DNA of 64,000 nucleotides, taken from contig OZ316894.1 of the NCBI GenBank assembly GCA_973895155.1, positions 21,204,001 through 21,268,000 on the forward strand, written 5' to 3'. Position 1 is the first letter of the stretch; each line of letters begins with the position of its first letter. This document shows, piece after piece, positions 37,186 to 48,200 of this stretch. The notes beneath the pieces are model-generated. The model made no database searches and was not told the DNA's origin. It worked only from the letters and a program-made list of their open reading frames with translations. The position numbers and the translations under genes are program-made. This DNA is from Marsupella aquatica (lineage: Eukaryota; Marchantiophyta).

Positions 37186-38043
37186 TTAACCGTGTCTTGC
37201 ATACGATAACTGCTGACAATCCTTACTACAGCTACAATTGGCAATATATGCTCGAAACAATTCACCAACTTCATGAGACATGAAGTGCAATGAGAGCTTC
37301 ATCGCAAAGAGACGTGCTTGGTTTCTAGAAAGCCAGTCGGCAAACTTAGTAGATCTCCAAAACTCTGTGCCGAACCTGTTAGCAGCAACCAATTCACCTG
37401 ACTGTACAAATCTCAGATGATGCTACTTTTTCATTGTCGAAAAGACCTTTGGGCAAGCTGGATCGAAGTTCCAAATATGAGCATTCAATTATTTTACAAG
37501 ATTTGTCACGTTTTATTCCATACTAACCCGCTGAAAGGAGAAAAACATGTTGGGAAGCAGGCGTGCAGGCTCCCATGTCTCTGTGAGTTGGCATTTCCAA
37601 TCCGAGGAGCAACCGAAAATCTTCGGTGAACTAAACGTAGTCCTTCAAGCTGGGCTTCTCCACTCTAAATAGACCAAACACATTATCCATCACTCAAAGT
37701 TTTCCCAAAACAAATCGAAGTTTGAGACATAGACTAAAGCTTCACATGCAAATTTAGGTCAGCAACAAGGATCTGGACTACTAAGACTCCGTGGCATTAA
37801 CTCAGTAGTAGCGAGCCATTTATCTTATTGTTTCACCAGTCGCAACTACCAGGAGAATGACTCACCGCAGTTGTTGCACATAATCTCGTGATGGGACTTC
37901 CAGAACAGCGGGAGAAAGCAGAATCTGTACGTTTCTTGCACTTCCACATCTGTTGCGCTCTGCCCGCAGTTGGCACATACTCCGGTTGCCGGCTGGGAAC
38001 TCTTCACTCTGCGCTGCTCGTCGCAAACAAAGCAGAACACCAT
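37186..38043 (-). CDS. Small zinc-ribbon protein, two exons (~129 aa)
   Basis: Exon 1 is 37866-38043 (178 nt, ATG at 38043); exon 2 is 37186-37397. The donor TGCG/GTGAGT and acceptor GTCAG/GTGAAT join in phase 1. The first 60 residues hold three CxxC pairs (CFVCDEQ, CANCGQS, CNNCGE), with a FCFLPLFW hydrophobic strand between the second and third. This resembles the small plant zinc-ribbon proteins of the zinc-ribbon-15 type. The second exon gives a 70-residue tail (WRSTKFADWLSRNQARLF, IANCSCSKDC) that I do not recognise. Function is unknown; metal binding by the cysteine pairs is inferred. Exon 1 is solid; the choice of exon 2 is less so. Confidence 0.6.
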
Positions 38044-40583
38044 TTTGACCTAGCTCCTGTTGTCGCTTCCTCCACTCCTCTCCTCCGTCACAACTTCGCT
38101 CTCACCGCAGACGGAATTGGTTTTGCTTACTTCACGTTCACAGCAGCGTGTGCTGTTTAACAACACTTCTCCACCGATCAATCGTAAAGGTAATGGACCG
38201 TCTTGCAAATTGAGACATCCACTGAAGGTGCACAATCCAATCACAACAAAATCTTCACCAAAACCGGAGCGAATTCGTGCAAGGGTCACTTTGCAGGACC
38301 AACTGGCAGTATTAAGCCGCACCGCAGCTGAATCAGATAACAATCATAGATATCGCCCAGATTCCAGAACGTAAATTATCCACCGCCTCTGTTGCTCATA
38401 GTCACCTCAGGAGCGCAAATCCTCCACAACTTCTCCACCAAACCCACAGAAAATTCGACGATTCGTCCACTCTACTCCCAGGCCATGGAGTGTTAGAGGT
38501 CGAGGGCGCTCGATTCCCGGAGCGTTCCTTTCCGATCGAAAGCGATTCCTTCGTGGGAATCCTTCCGTCCCGACTGTCGAGTTCACTGTACAGATCAGAC
38601 TCATGAGAGTGAAGTCGAATCAGCAGAGGAATTATTCCCGGCCCACACTTAGCGGGCTTCTCTGAACACACTTTAGCGGCAGCGTTTTCTTTTAGTGGCG
38701 AAAATTCGCTAAATTACACTTCCCCAAAAATCTTTCTCCACTTTTGGCGAAAATTCGCTACTATTTTGTTGTCTCGTTAGCGAGTGTTCTACCTAATCCT
38801 AGGTTCCATTAGCCAGAATCTAGGGTCAGCCTTAAATCTAGGGAGATCTGATGGTCAGGAAATAATTGAATAGGGAATCTTTTGAGCATCTTCTCCTTCA
38901 CATACTTTACATTCCCCACTCTGGCAAAAAAGTAAAATCCTTAAAAATAAGTTGCCTAGTGAAAAAAAAAGTGGCCTCCTGGCCTCCGGGCCTTCTTGGC
39001 CCATGGTTCAAGCGGCTAGGCCAACAAGAAGCTCGGCTCTTTTTATTTTTGAGAGTTGAATAGGTGAGGAGGGTGTTAGCTTTCACCACTCCTTTGTAGG
39101 TTACTTTTTTGTCTTTGTTCCTTAGTAGGCTTTTGGTTGGGGACCCCTTGGTTTGTTTTTCTTGGGGCCCTTTCCCCTCTTTTTCTCCCCTTCATTGGGT
39201 TGCTTTAAGTAACTAGAAAGTTAGGAGCATAGCCAGTTGGTGGCGTGCCCAAATGTGCGAGTTGGTGTCCAGGTGGGGGGCCAAATTTGGGGACCAAAGT
39301 AGGTCCGGGGGTGGCAGGTCTCCAGAAGCACATATGAGGGGAGTGGTGTCTCCCTGGGGGCTAAGGGCGAGCCAAAGTCGTGGGCCGCGGCGGTCACGAC
39401 ACTAAGGAAAATTAAAGGCCAAACGGAAACGGTGATAGTTTGTTGGAGGACTTTTTGGGTGCATTGGAAAGATCTCAAGGAGGACTACATCATCTTGAGC
39501 TTAGTTGGGTCTAGGGGCATCATGGGTTCTTGGAGTTTGCGGGGGCTATCTTGCTCGCTTGCCAAATCCTGCCAAAATAGCAGCCAAGTCGAGTTCAATC
39601 TCCCAAGGGAGCTTGTGTTGAGGAGGCAAGGCTAAGTAGGTATGGAGGTTGAGTTCCAAGGGCACTTGGCCCCTAGGCCATTAGTGGGGTGAGAACCAAG
39701 AGTTGGTTGCTAGAGTCGGGGCCATTCTGGTCCCGACGTGTAGGGACAAGCTTGAGACAAGCTTGAGGGCAAGCTACGCTATTTGGGTCATGAGCATGTC
39801 CTGGGGGCAGGGCGGTCAGTTGGTGATGGATATGTACAAGGGGGAACCCAGGCTACACCCAAAGAGAGGCTAATCTGGATGAACAGTGGGTGACGGCTTT
39901 GATTCCGACTTATGGCAACGGGATCGTTGACCTACTTACCAAACGGCTGTCGAGCTTGAGTTAGGATGCTAGACTTGGGGAAATATAGATCCTGGTGAGT
40001 TACTTACCGAGGTACTTGGTTGCTTGTGCAAACTATGAGGACTGTTGGGTAATGGTTGTGTTAGGGAGCAAGTGCAACTTCGTATGGAGGGGTCGGAAGC
40101 GGTGCAAGAGGCATCAAGTTGCTTGCTCGAGGAGTTCCGTGGAGGCGTTCGGGCACCAGGGGCACTTAAGCATGGGTGCTGGGATTGGTGAGGGCACTGG
40201 GTGGCTAGGTCCACCACTAAGACTTAGATCCCAAATTATTGTATAGATTATACTACCATGACCCCAAGCTTTGCTCATAAGTACATGGTGAACTGTAGTG
40301 TCCCCTTACTTTGTGCCCATTCCCAACGGTAGGGGTCCACCTATAGTCACTCTTGAGGCTTCACTCTAGACCGCAAGCCCTTACCCTAGCTTTCATTTGC
40401 ACTTTATTAGACTAGCCCCAAAAGCCAAAAGGGTGAGAATGAATCATGGTAGTTTGCTTATGAGAAAATTTCCTTATCGGTTGGATTCGCCAAAAACCCA
40501 CCCTGCAGATTTCCCACAGCGCTGCCCTATTATACCCCTCCCTCTTGTGTCCCTGAACACAAAGGGTGAGGGGAGAAAGGGGA

Positions 40584-40882
40584 GGGAGAGGGAAAAATAG
40601 GTGGGAAAACCCTTCTCCCTCCCTACAGTGCCGTTCGATCACGCCTGGATCTTTGATGCTCCAGACACTGTACAAGGGAGTAACAACGGTCTCCTCGTAA
40701 TAAGGGATGGTAACAACTAAGTATAGCATATTTGCAAGGAAGACAAGCATCATGTACTGACTCTTTAAATGAGTAAGAAATGAGAAAAAACAAGGGAAGA
40801 ACAAGACCTTTCATCATGAAAAACTAGACAAGATAAACTATAGGGAGGGAGAAGGGTTTTCCCACCTATTTTTCCCTCTCCC
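40584..40882. repeat. 42-bp perfect inverted repeat with 215-bp spacer
   Basis: The left arm 40584-40625 begins GGGAGAGGGAAAAATAGG. The right arm 40841-40882 ends CCTATTTTTCCCTCTCCC and is its exact reverse complement. No TG/CA ends or clear target duplication were seen. Confidence 0.85.
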
Positions 40883-41280
40883 TGCCCCTGGCCCATGGAA
40901 CCTGGCCCTTAGGGCGCAATAACTTGAGCTAGAGTGGGAACTGAAAAATGGTCGAGTAGGTTTCCCGAGATGAGAAACGAAGGACCTGTTACTCGAGAGT
41001 AGGAAGACTCCCGCCAAATTTCCAACACGGTAAGACGAGGAGCAGAAATGTTTACGATGACTGTGGATTTATAACTTTGTAAATCTAATTTTGTCACAGT
41101 GCAGCGTAGAACTCAGCAAGGAGCGTCCTTGATCAAAGCAATTATTTTCATGGATTCCAAAGCAGATAGCTGCCTTTCGACTGCCCATGTCCATGGTAGA
41201 TTTGGGTCTGTAAAGCCCATCCCAATGCCGCGCGAATTTGCAGTGTAGGCTGTTTAACGTCCTTGGCAAAGTGACTCTGT

Positions 41281-41567
41281 CGAGGGGACCTGGTGAGCTT
41301 CTTGTTTGGCTCTGCGGATTGCAAGCTCGCCCTGAGCTTTGAGTAGGAGAACTCTCGGCATTCTGTTCCATTGTTGCTCGAGAGGACCTGGTGAGCTTCT
41401 TGTTTGGCTCTGCGGATTGCAAGCTGAGCTTTGAGTAGGAGAGCTCTCGGCATTCTGTTCCATTGTTGCTCGAGGGGACCTGGTGAGCTTCTTGTTTGGC
41501 TCTGCGGATTGCAAGCTCGCCCTGAGCTTTGAGTAGGAGAACTCTCGGCATTCTGTTCCATTGTTGC
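41281..41567. repeat. Three tandem 92-98 bp units, open in all three minus frames
   Basis: Units start at 41281, 41379 and 41471, each with GACCTGGTGAGCTTCTTG and CTCTCGGCATTCTGTTCC. The middle unit lacks a 6-bp CTCGCC segment. On the minus strand the unit has no stop in any frame, so a 226-codon open frame (41069-41749) passes through it while changing frame each copy. I doubt this is a gene. Confidence 0.88.
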
Positions 41568-41966
41568 ATCCACATGCGCCGAGTTTTAGGCACTGTGTTT
41601 CGTTGTTCGAAATTCCTATCGCAGACTACAATATTGTAGAAAGGATTGCTCGTTGCCTCAAAAGCCTTCATACTTTCATGGAGCATGACCCCTAGAGACG
41701 GGAGGACGTGCGGGAAGTGCAAAGAATCTCCTGTTTGACTTTGGATCAAGGTACAGCTGAGGTTTGCTGATTGAGAGCACTGACAAAGCCATCCGTTTCT
41801 TCTCTGAAAATATGTGTGGAATCGTCTTTCGATTTTCCATCCTCAGAAGCGCGGCTCTGCCAACCAACTGTCAATAACGCCAGCCTCCGGGGTCTGGACT
41901 CTGACATTATCATCTCTAGAATCTGTCTTGTGGATTCTGCAGCAGCAACCTGGTTTTGCTTAGTTA

Positions 41967-43923
41967 GAGCATCCGCACCGGTGCCTGCCAAAAGGCATCG
42001 GGCTTGCAAAAGCCTGCTTTTCCAGGTCCCGGTAATTTTCCGTGTTGCACCAGTCGCTGCTATAGCTAAACGGTTTTCAGGTCTCTGGCTATACTCGTTG
42101 CCGACTGCTATATCGGCCCCCTTTGGCAGTCTGAAAACCACGTTTGGCAGTCCTTGGAAAACCCATCTACGATCCAAAGCCTGCCACTTGTCCACATCCT
42201 ACGTGCAAGCAAACCTTCCCCCGTGAATATGAATTCTGGCGCGCGTACCTGCAGGCAGCAGCAGATGTCGATGCACGTTTTCCCTGTAGCTTGACAGAGC
42301 TCTGGTCGCATCGAGAGGTCGTGGTACCATTGACAGCTCAAAGATCTGCACTCCAATCGTGTGTAGAAATGGCCCAACGGGGCAAGAACTTCAGTCCACT
42401 TGAATTAAAACAGCTATGCTATTCCTACTTGGAGATATCCCAAGACCCTTGTGTTGGTAGTGGGCAAAAGAGAGAGAATTTCTGGGAGAGAGTTTCTGAG
42501 CACTACGATGGAAATCGACCAACAGGCCATGAGAGCAGATCAGCAAAGTCACTTGAGGCGAAATGGGGTGATGTTCGGAAAGCTACCACTCGGTTCATTG
42601 GTTGCTATCAATCGGTAGAAGACCTAGACATTTCAGGCACAAATAGTGACGACACCTTCATCAAGGCTAGAGAACTTTACAAGACACGACACTCAAACGG
42701 GAAGGAATTCGCTTTCTCAGTTTGTTACGAAATTCTGAAGGACTGCCCAAGGTGGATGATGCCAGAGGACCAAATGGCAAAGGGGAAGGGCAAACGGAAG
42801 TCAGCTGAACGAGCACCAAGTGGGGACTTTGTTGGGGTGACAGAGAATTTTCCCAATTCAGATGGCCCGATTAATCTAGATTCAGAGACAGATAACGATC
42901 CTAGCGACCAGCAGAAGGCGAATGGAAATAGGCTAAAGAGGCCCTTGGGTTCAAAGCTGGCCAAGGATTATGCCAAAAAGGGGAAAGCGCATGATGATTC
43001 TTTCAAGGTTGCAGCCCAAGCACAGAAGGTCATGGCACAGACAGGGGTAGAGCGCCTGAAAATTTTGGAGAACCAAACTTTTATGAACATGCTCACTCTT
43101 CCAACAGCGGGTCTAGACACTGAGACGTTAGAATTCTTGAATTTGTGGAAGCAAGATGAAATGGCAAAGTTGAAAGAGAGAATCTCTGCTAGGCAGTCTC
43201 AGGTGTTGTCCCCATTGCCAACTAGGGCAACAAGGACGTCCTTGCCTACCCCTATTCCAAGTAGCGATGAGGACTCCCCAAGTCCTCAAGAAGTTGAGGG
43301 AATATTTTTCCAGTAGTCCACTTTTATGTAGTGGAAAATTGTTTCATGTATTGGTTTTCAGAAACCACATTATAATAAAATGCCCGTGCCTTTTGTCTAT
43401 TCTATGGATTGAATTTATTGTGTACATGTGATTGAGTGTCCATGTCAATTGACCACCATGGTACACAGAGAGTACCTGTTACTCTCATGCTCAGTATGTC
43501 TGAGTCTGTACGCTGGTTATATACTGCACATGTGAAGCCTCGTGTCCTGGACAGTCTTCGGTACACTCCCATTTTGATGGCATCGACATCGGAGCTACAC
43601 AGCTCTGTCCCCCTTGCGCTCTTTCACCCTAAATCAATCGGGCAATCGAGCTTGCGCGAACTGGAGAGCTATGTCATTTTTGAAATGTTCGGGAGATTGT
43701 TTTGTATTGACATTGACATTTCTGCGCCAAAATGCCCCTGTTTGCTGGGTTCAAACCTGAGTGATGCGGTTCGAACGCATGGTTAACGTTTTCCAGGCCC
43801 CGTTTAGCAGGCACTGGTGCAGCACGACTTGAGCACGGGGCCTAACCCCATATGCAGGCCTGAAAACCTTGGGGCAAATTTTGCGTTTGGCAGCACCGCA
43901 CCTGGAAACCGGTGCGGATGCTC
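41967..43923 (+). mobile_element. PIF/Harbinger-type DNA transposon, 1957 bp, no DDE transposase
   Basis: The terminal inverted repeats GAGCATCCGCACCGG (start) and CCGGTGCGGATGCTC (end) match perfectly over 15 bp. They are flanked by TTA at 41964-41966 and 43924-43926, the 3-bp TTA/TAA duplication typical of PIF/Harbinger. Both ends continue with related GTTTGGCAG / GCACCAG words. The only long ORF is the Myb/SANT-like protein; a DDE transposase does not fit in the remaining space, so the element needs one in trans. Confidence 0.85.
42369..43316 (+). CDS. Harbinger Myb/SANT-like (NAM-associated type) DNA-binding protein, 315 aa
   Basis: Accessory protein of PIF/Harbinger elements; in active elements it binds transposon ends and works with the DDE transposase. 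The ATG at 42369 starts MAQRGKNFSPLELKQLCYSY; the frame is open further upstream but without a better start. Residues 1-115 form a trihelix/Myb-like region with ENFWERVSEHY, SAKSLEAKWGDVRKATTRF and CYEILKDCPRW. A basic linker with KGKGKRKS follows, then the NAM-associated C-terminal helix (KVMAQTGVERLKILENQTFM, FLNLWKQDEMAKLKE). An AATAAAA signal lies near 43375. The ORF is intact, consistent with a young insertion. Confidence 0.82.
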   Translation: MAQRGKNFSPLELKQLCYSYLEISQDPCVGSGQKRENFWERVSEHYDGNRPTGHESRSAKSLEAKWGDVRKATTRFIGCYQSVEDLDISGTNSDDTFIKARELYKTRHSNGKEFAFSVCYEILKDCPRWMMPEDQMAKGKGKRKSAERAPSGDFVGVTENFPNSDGPINLDSETDNDPSDQQKANGNRLKRPLGSKLAKDYAKKGKAHDDSFKVAAQAQKVMAQTGVERLKILENQTFMNMLTLPTAGLDTETLEFLNLWKQDEMAKLKERISARQSQVLSPLPTRATRTSLPTPIPSSDEDSPSPQEVEGIFFQ

Positions 43924-43926
43924 TTA

Positions 43927-45277
43927 GAGGATCTCTTATTTGACTGGAGCCTTTTACTCATACCATCCTCGTCTCGAGTCCGGTTCCGTCACTTCTATGC
44001 TCCCTCTCTCTGAGGAATTGAGGATGAGATGCACAGAGAATCTTTGATCTCAAGAAGATATCTTTCCACAAGGTCTGTACAGCAAGAGAGTCATGTTCTG
44101 CAGAGTCTTGCTCACTTGTAATTTCAAAGTCTCCTTCTCCCATCCACAGCTATATTGCTGTGTCGTTGTCCATTGAGCTCTGATGGTTATCGGATGCATT
44201 GTTTATAAAAGGGCACAGAAGGCAGCTTCGTCTCCAGTCCCTTCTCGGAATCCTTCCCTCTCCTTTATTGTCCGAGGAGTTGGTCATGAGCTGCACGGAA
44301 AATTTTCTATCGCAAGAAGCCTTCTTTCTAACGAGAAGGCCGTCTGTGGAGCAACGAGAGTCATCTACTGCAGAGTCTCTGAAGATGTTCGGTTGTGACT
44401 TCAACTTCTCTGCTTCGTATTAAAGATTGGATTGCCCTGTCATTTCTTCGTTTGGATTTTGATCTTTGATGGCTATGTGATGCAGGTTTTAATCTGAACA
44501 CAGAATATAGTCGCCGTCACTCTATAATTGGAATCCGACACCGGCAAGATTCGGCTTGTTCGAATGTTCGCCTGGCCTACATGCGAACCAAATAAGCAGC
44601 CATTCCCTGACACAGACAAAACATCAGCTCTGTCGAATTCAGTAGTGTGAGTGGGAAGAAGAGGCATCGCCAGGATTATACAATCTCCAAACAGATTATT
44701 ATCTTTCCAACTGCTACAAGGGACAACTGAAAATCACGCACGGGTGTGCACTTGAAGGATTGAATATTGTCCTTCAAGCTTTTTGGTCTGGCCACCCTCT
44801 AAGGTCTACCATACTGCGATATGAAGCGAAAAGAGAGAATATGCTCTGATTGATATCAAGAGCGACAACCCTCTTCCGAAGCTCTAGCTTCTACACCTTC
44901 GGGAATTACAGCAGGCGCTCAAAAGGTTACCTACATTCCAGGCCCTGATCTACTCTGATCATGGCTTGTGTGGGGTTCTGTGCAATTTGGGTGATATTTA
45001 TACGTTTCTCTAGAGGCACAAAACTTCCATATGGTACTTACAGTATAGCTCAATGTTTAACCCAATCTGCTATCCTAAAATTTTAGCGTGAAGAACTTGA
45101 GGATTATAGATCTACGGAATCGAACAGAAATACGTGACAAAGCCATAGAAAATGCAATATGGTAGATTCTAACCACTGACAGTAGATTTGCTCATATTGC
45201 GGGGGACTCAAATGAGGCACTGGATTAAATGATCAGGATTGTGAGAAATTTTTGATTGTTGCGACCCTTTGTCTCAG
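43927..45277. other. Upstream region of the HNL gene, with a diverged duplication
   Basis: Two related blocks of about 180 bp, near 43.97-44.15 kb and 44.23-44.42 kb, share ATGAG-TGCAC-GA, CAAGAAG, GAGAGTCAT and CTGCAGAGTC. The HNL first exon seen has no in-frame start before its hydrolase core, so an upstream coding exon should lie here; I could not place it. Confidence 0.4.
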
Positions 45278-48200
45278 GTAAATGAATCGTTTTATGATCT
45301 TGATAGACCGCCGGGCGACGCCAGCATGCAGCTTTTGTTCTTCCATGGGCTGCAATTTCAAAACTTCACGGATGTACATTTCTCGACGTGGGAAAGCAGG
45401 GATGGGTCATGCATATGGCCTCAAGAGTGGTTGGTGGAGAAATTCCCAGGCAGTCACGTGTTATATGCTTCATACGACGGGCGCGTGGCCAAAAGTTTTT
45501 GTAACAGCGTGTTCGACATCAATATAATTGCAGAAAACCTCATTTCGGATCTAATCCAAGCAAATATCGGGCAAGTGCCGGGATGTCCGGTAATCTTAGT
45601 TGGTCATTCTTTTGGGGGCCTTGTCATTAAGCAAGTATGCTCTCAAGCCCATGACATGCTCAATACGACCCAAGGGCCAGACAAGGATAAGCTCCAGACC
45701 TTTCTTAACAACCTCCATGGAGTATTTCTCTATGGCACACCACATCACGGGAGCCCAATCGCAGAAGAAGCAGTAGATCTTTGTGGCGGTTCCCTACGGG
45801 ATTACTTCAAGATTCTGACTAAAGAAGCAGCGAGGCTGAATCACAAGTTTGACAGGTTATGCCGAACATATCCTAAGTTGCAGATTGAGGGAGTTGGAGA
45901 GAGCATGCCAACAAGATTGGTACAGATCTACTCACTACCTTCCGTGTGGTGTGCAGGCAATATTTGTTTACGTGAGACATTTGTCGATGCTTTCACTCTG
46001 CAAACCTAAATTTCACAATCATTTCTTCTTGAGGTTTAATGAACGTCGATGAATTCATTACTCTTACTTCGTCTTTGTAGTCATTGTAGCAACATAAATC
46101 TGTGGCAGTGACATTGATCAGTGTACTCTTGTGTCACTTAAAGTTTGAATCCGAGTAATTTGCCACCGGCTCACATAAGTGTGGTCTGATAAAGTGCATT
46201 CCTTGACTGGCTTGTGGCAGGGCAACCTAGGTGAGGGTTTCATAGCGCCTGAGGCATCTCCAAGGCGAGGTAAGTTCAATGTTGATGATGGAGTTGACCA
46301 CTTCACACTTTGTAAGCCAATCGGAAAGAGCAAAAGAAGCTTCTACAAGCTGCAGAATTTTCTAACCAAAATAGTTGGTAACATGCAGGTACGATGTTCT
46401 CATCCCTTATGCCCAAGATGCTATATAAATTTCAGCTGAAAAGTATGCTCAGTCAGGACTGTCTCTTGAAGATCAAAATACATTGGTCTTCACAGTTGCC
46501 TATTGTTGATAAACTGCAGGCGCAAGGCACACCAGAACTTCCTGACAATTTCCAGTTCGTCCCTGACTGTGTCATTGGTATTGATGGTCCAAGGGACATA
46601 ATACTAGAGAAGCTGACGAATATTCCAATACTGGGCCTAGTGGGGATGGGAGGTGTGGGCAAAACCACCCTTGCTAAGACAATCTTCAACATTCTGAGTC
46701 AACAATTTGAGTACAGCTGTTTTGTACCTAATGTTAAGCTTATCAAGGGAGAGGAAAAGGAGAGTCAGGAAAAGGATCTTAAAGAGGAAGTTTGGAGACA
46801 CATTTATCACCGTGGAAAAAAGGTTACAAGTGGAGAAAATTGGTCGCAGTTGACAGGGAAGAAGTTTCTCCTTGGTTTAGATGATATCTCTACTGTAGGT
46901 CATGCTAAGATTTTATCTGAATTAGCTCAACTTACAGGTTCAGAAAGTCGATTCATTATGACCTCGCGAGAGAAAAATATTGTACATTATTCGGGGGACG
47001 TCTATGAGGTTCCATACCTCGAAGAGGATAGTGCCATGGGACTTTTCCAAAGCTTAGCATTTCCAGGTCAAGCAGTGCCACCGCCAGAGTTGGGAGGCAT
47101 CATGAAAACCGTTGTGAGAAAATGTGATGGCTTGCCTCTAGCGCTTGAAGTTCTTGGTAAGTACTTGAAAGCAAAACCAAACCATGATGTCTGGGAACAA
47201 ACTTTGAATGCCTTGGATGAAGCCGAGGATGTGACAGACATAAATGAGAGGCTTTCGGCTAAGCTAAGGCCCAGTTATGAGGGCCTTGGATCAAAAGAGC
47301 AGCAGATGTTTCTGGATGCAACAACCTTTTTCAGCAACAATGGTCACCGGGGTTGGTATAAATGGACTTTGGGTGAAGCCCTAGCAGCCTGGAGGGCTGC
47401 TTATGGCACTACCAGTGAAAGAGGCTTTGGGGGACTCTGGTGGACATGGCTCTCGTTTATGAGGTCCAAGATGATGAACAAATCAAGGTACATGAGCAGG
47501 TACAAAGTCTTGGAAGGAAGATTGCATGTGAGCTCAGCTACACCAGGAAGTGGAGGGTCTGGGGTGAAATGAAGGGTATGGAGATGTTACACACTCCACG
47601 TTTGTTAAAGGGAAAGGTAAGCTCCACATGAATGAGACTAGCATACGACAAACGTTCATTCTTGTGATTGCATATTTGACAGATTGGACCTGGTCCTAGG
47701 GTACTATTGATGAGTTAGGATTTATCCTGGTCCAATTACTTTGTTGCAATGATTGAGCTGAAATTGTATCAGGTGAGTCATTGATCCTCCTGTGTGGTTT
47801 CCAATGATAGGAATTGTATGCTTTGCGGTTGGAGCACAAGAGTACAAATGACGATGATGAGCTTTTTATCAATATTCCAAGCAACGCTGTTCGTAGACTG
47901 AAGAATTTACATTTCTTGGAAGTAAACGTCCCAGTGAGGATGGACGGAGCTCAGAAAGATGGATCCTTCCCAACTGAGCTTGTTTTACTCAGATGTGTTG
48001 GTCGGAATCTGTTTGACCCTGCCCTTCAAAGTCATCTTGCTGTTTTGGATTTAGAAGATTTGAAGCGCCTTCCGAGTTCTATTGGGGAACTATCCTCCTT
48101 ACAGTACCTTAAGATACGATCATCTCCAAAATTGTGCTCTCTGCCTTACTCCTTCGGGGGACTGTCCTCCCTGAAGCGTCTTGAATTCTTTGGTTGTGAG

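Larger units (their letters stand above)
38044..41966. other. Intergenic, repeat-rich
   Basis: No supported gene. From 38700 to 38860 lies a dispersed repeat also seen at 60.15-60.30 kb (AGCCAGAATCTAG and GGGAGATCT-ATGGTCAG). From 39 to 40.3 kb the sequence is G-rich with no recognised domain. A perfect inverted repeat lies at 40584-40882 and a triple repeat at 41281-41567. Confidence 0.5.

Noticed and set aside
41069-41749. 226-codon minus-strand open frame
   Set aside because: Its middle is a tandem repeat open in every frame, and the flanking parts match no family; a gene is not supported.
41746-42226. Overlapping ~150-codon frames on both strands
   Set aside because: They straddle the left end of the Harbinger element and so cannot be an old conserved gene; no domain seen.
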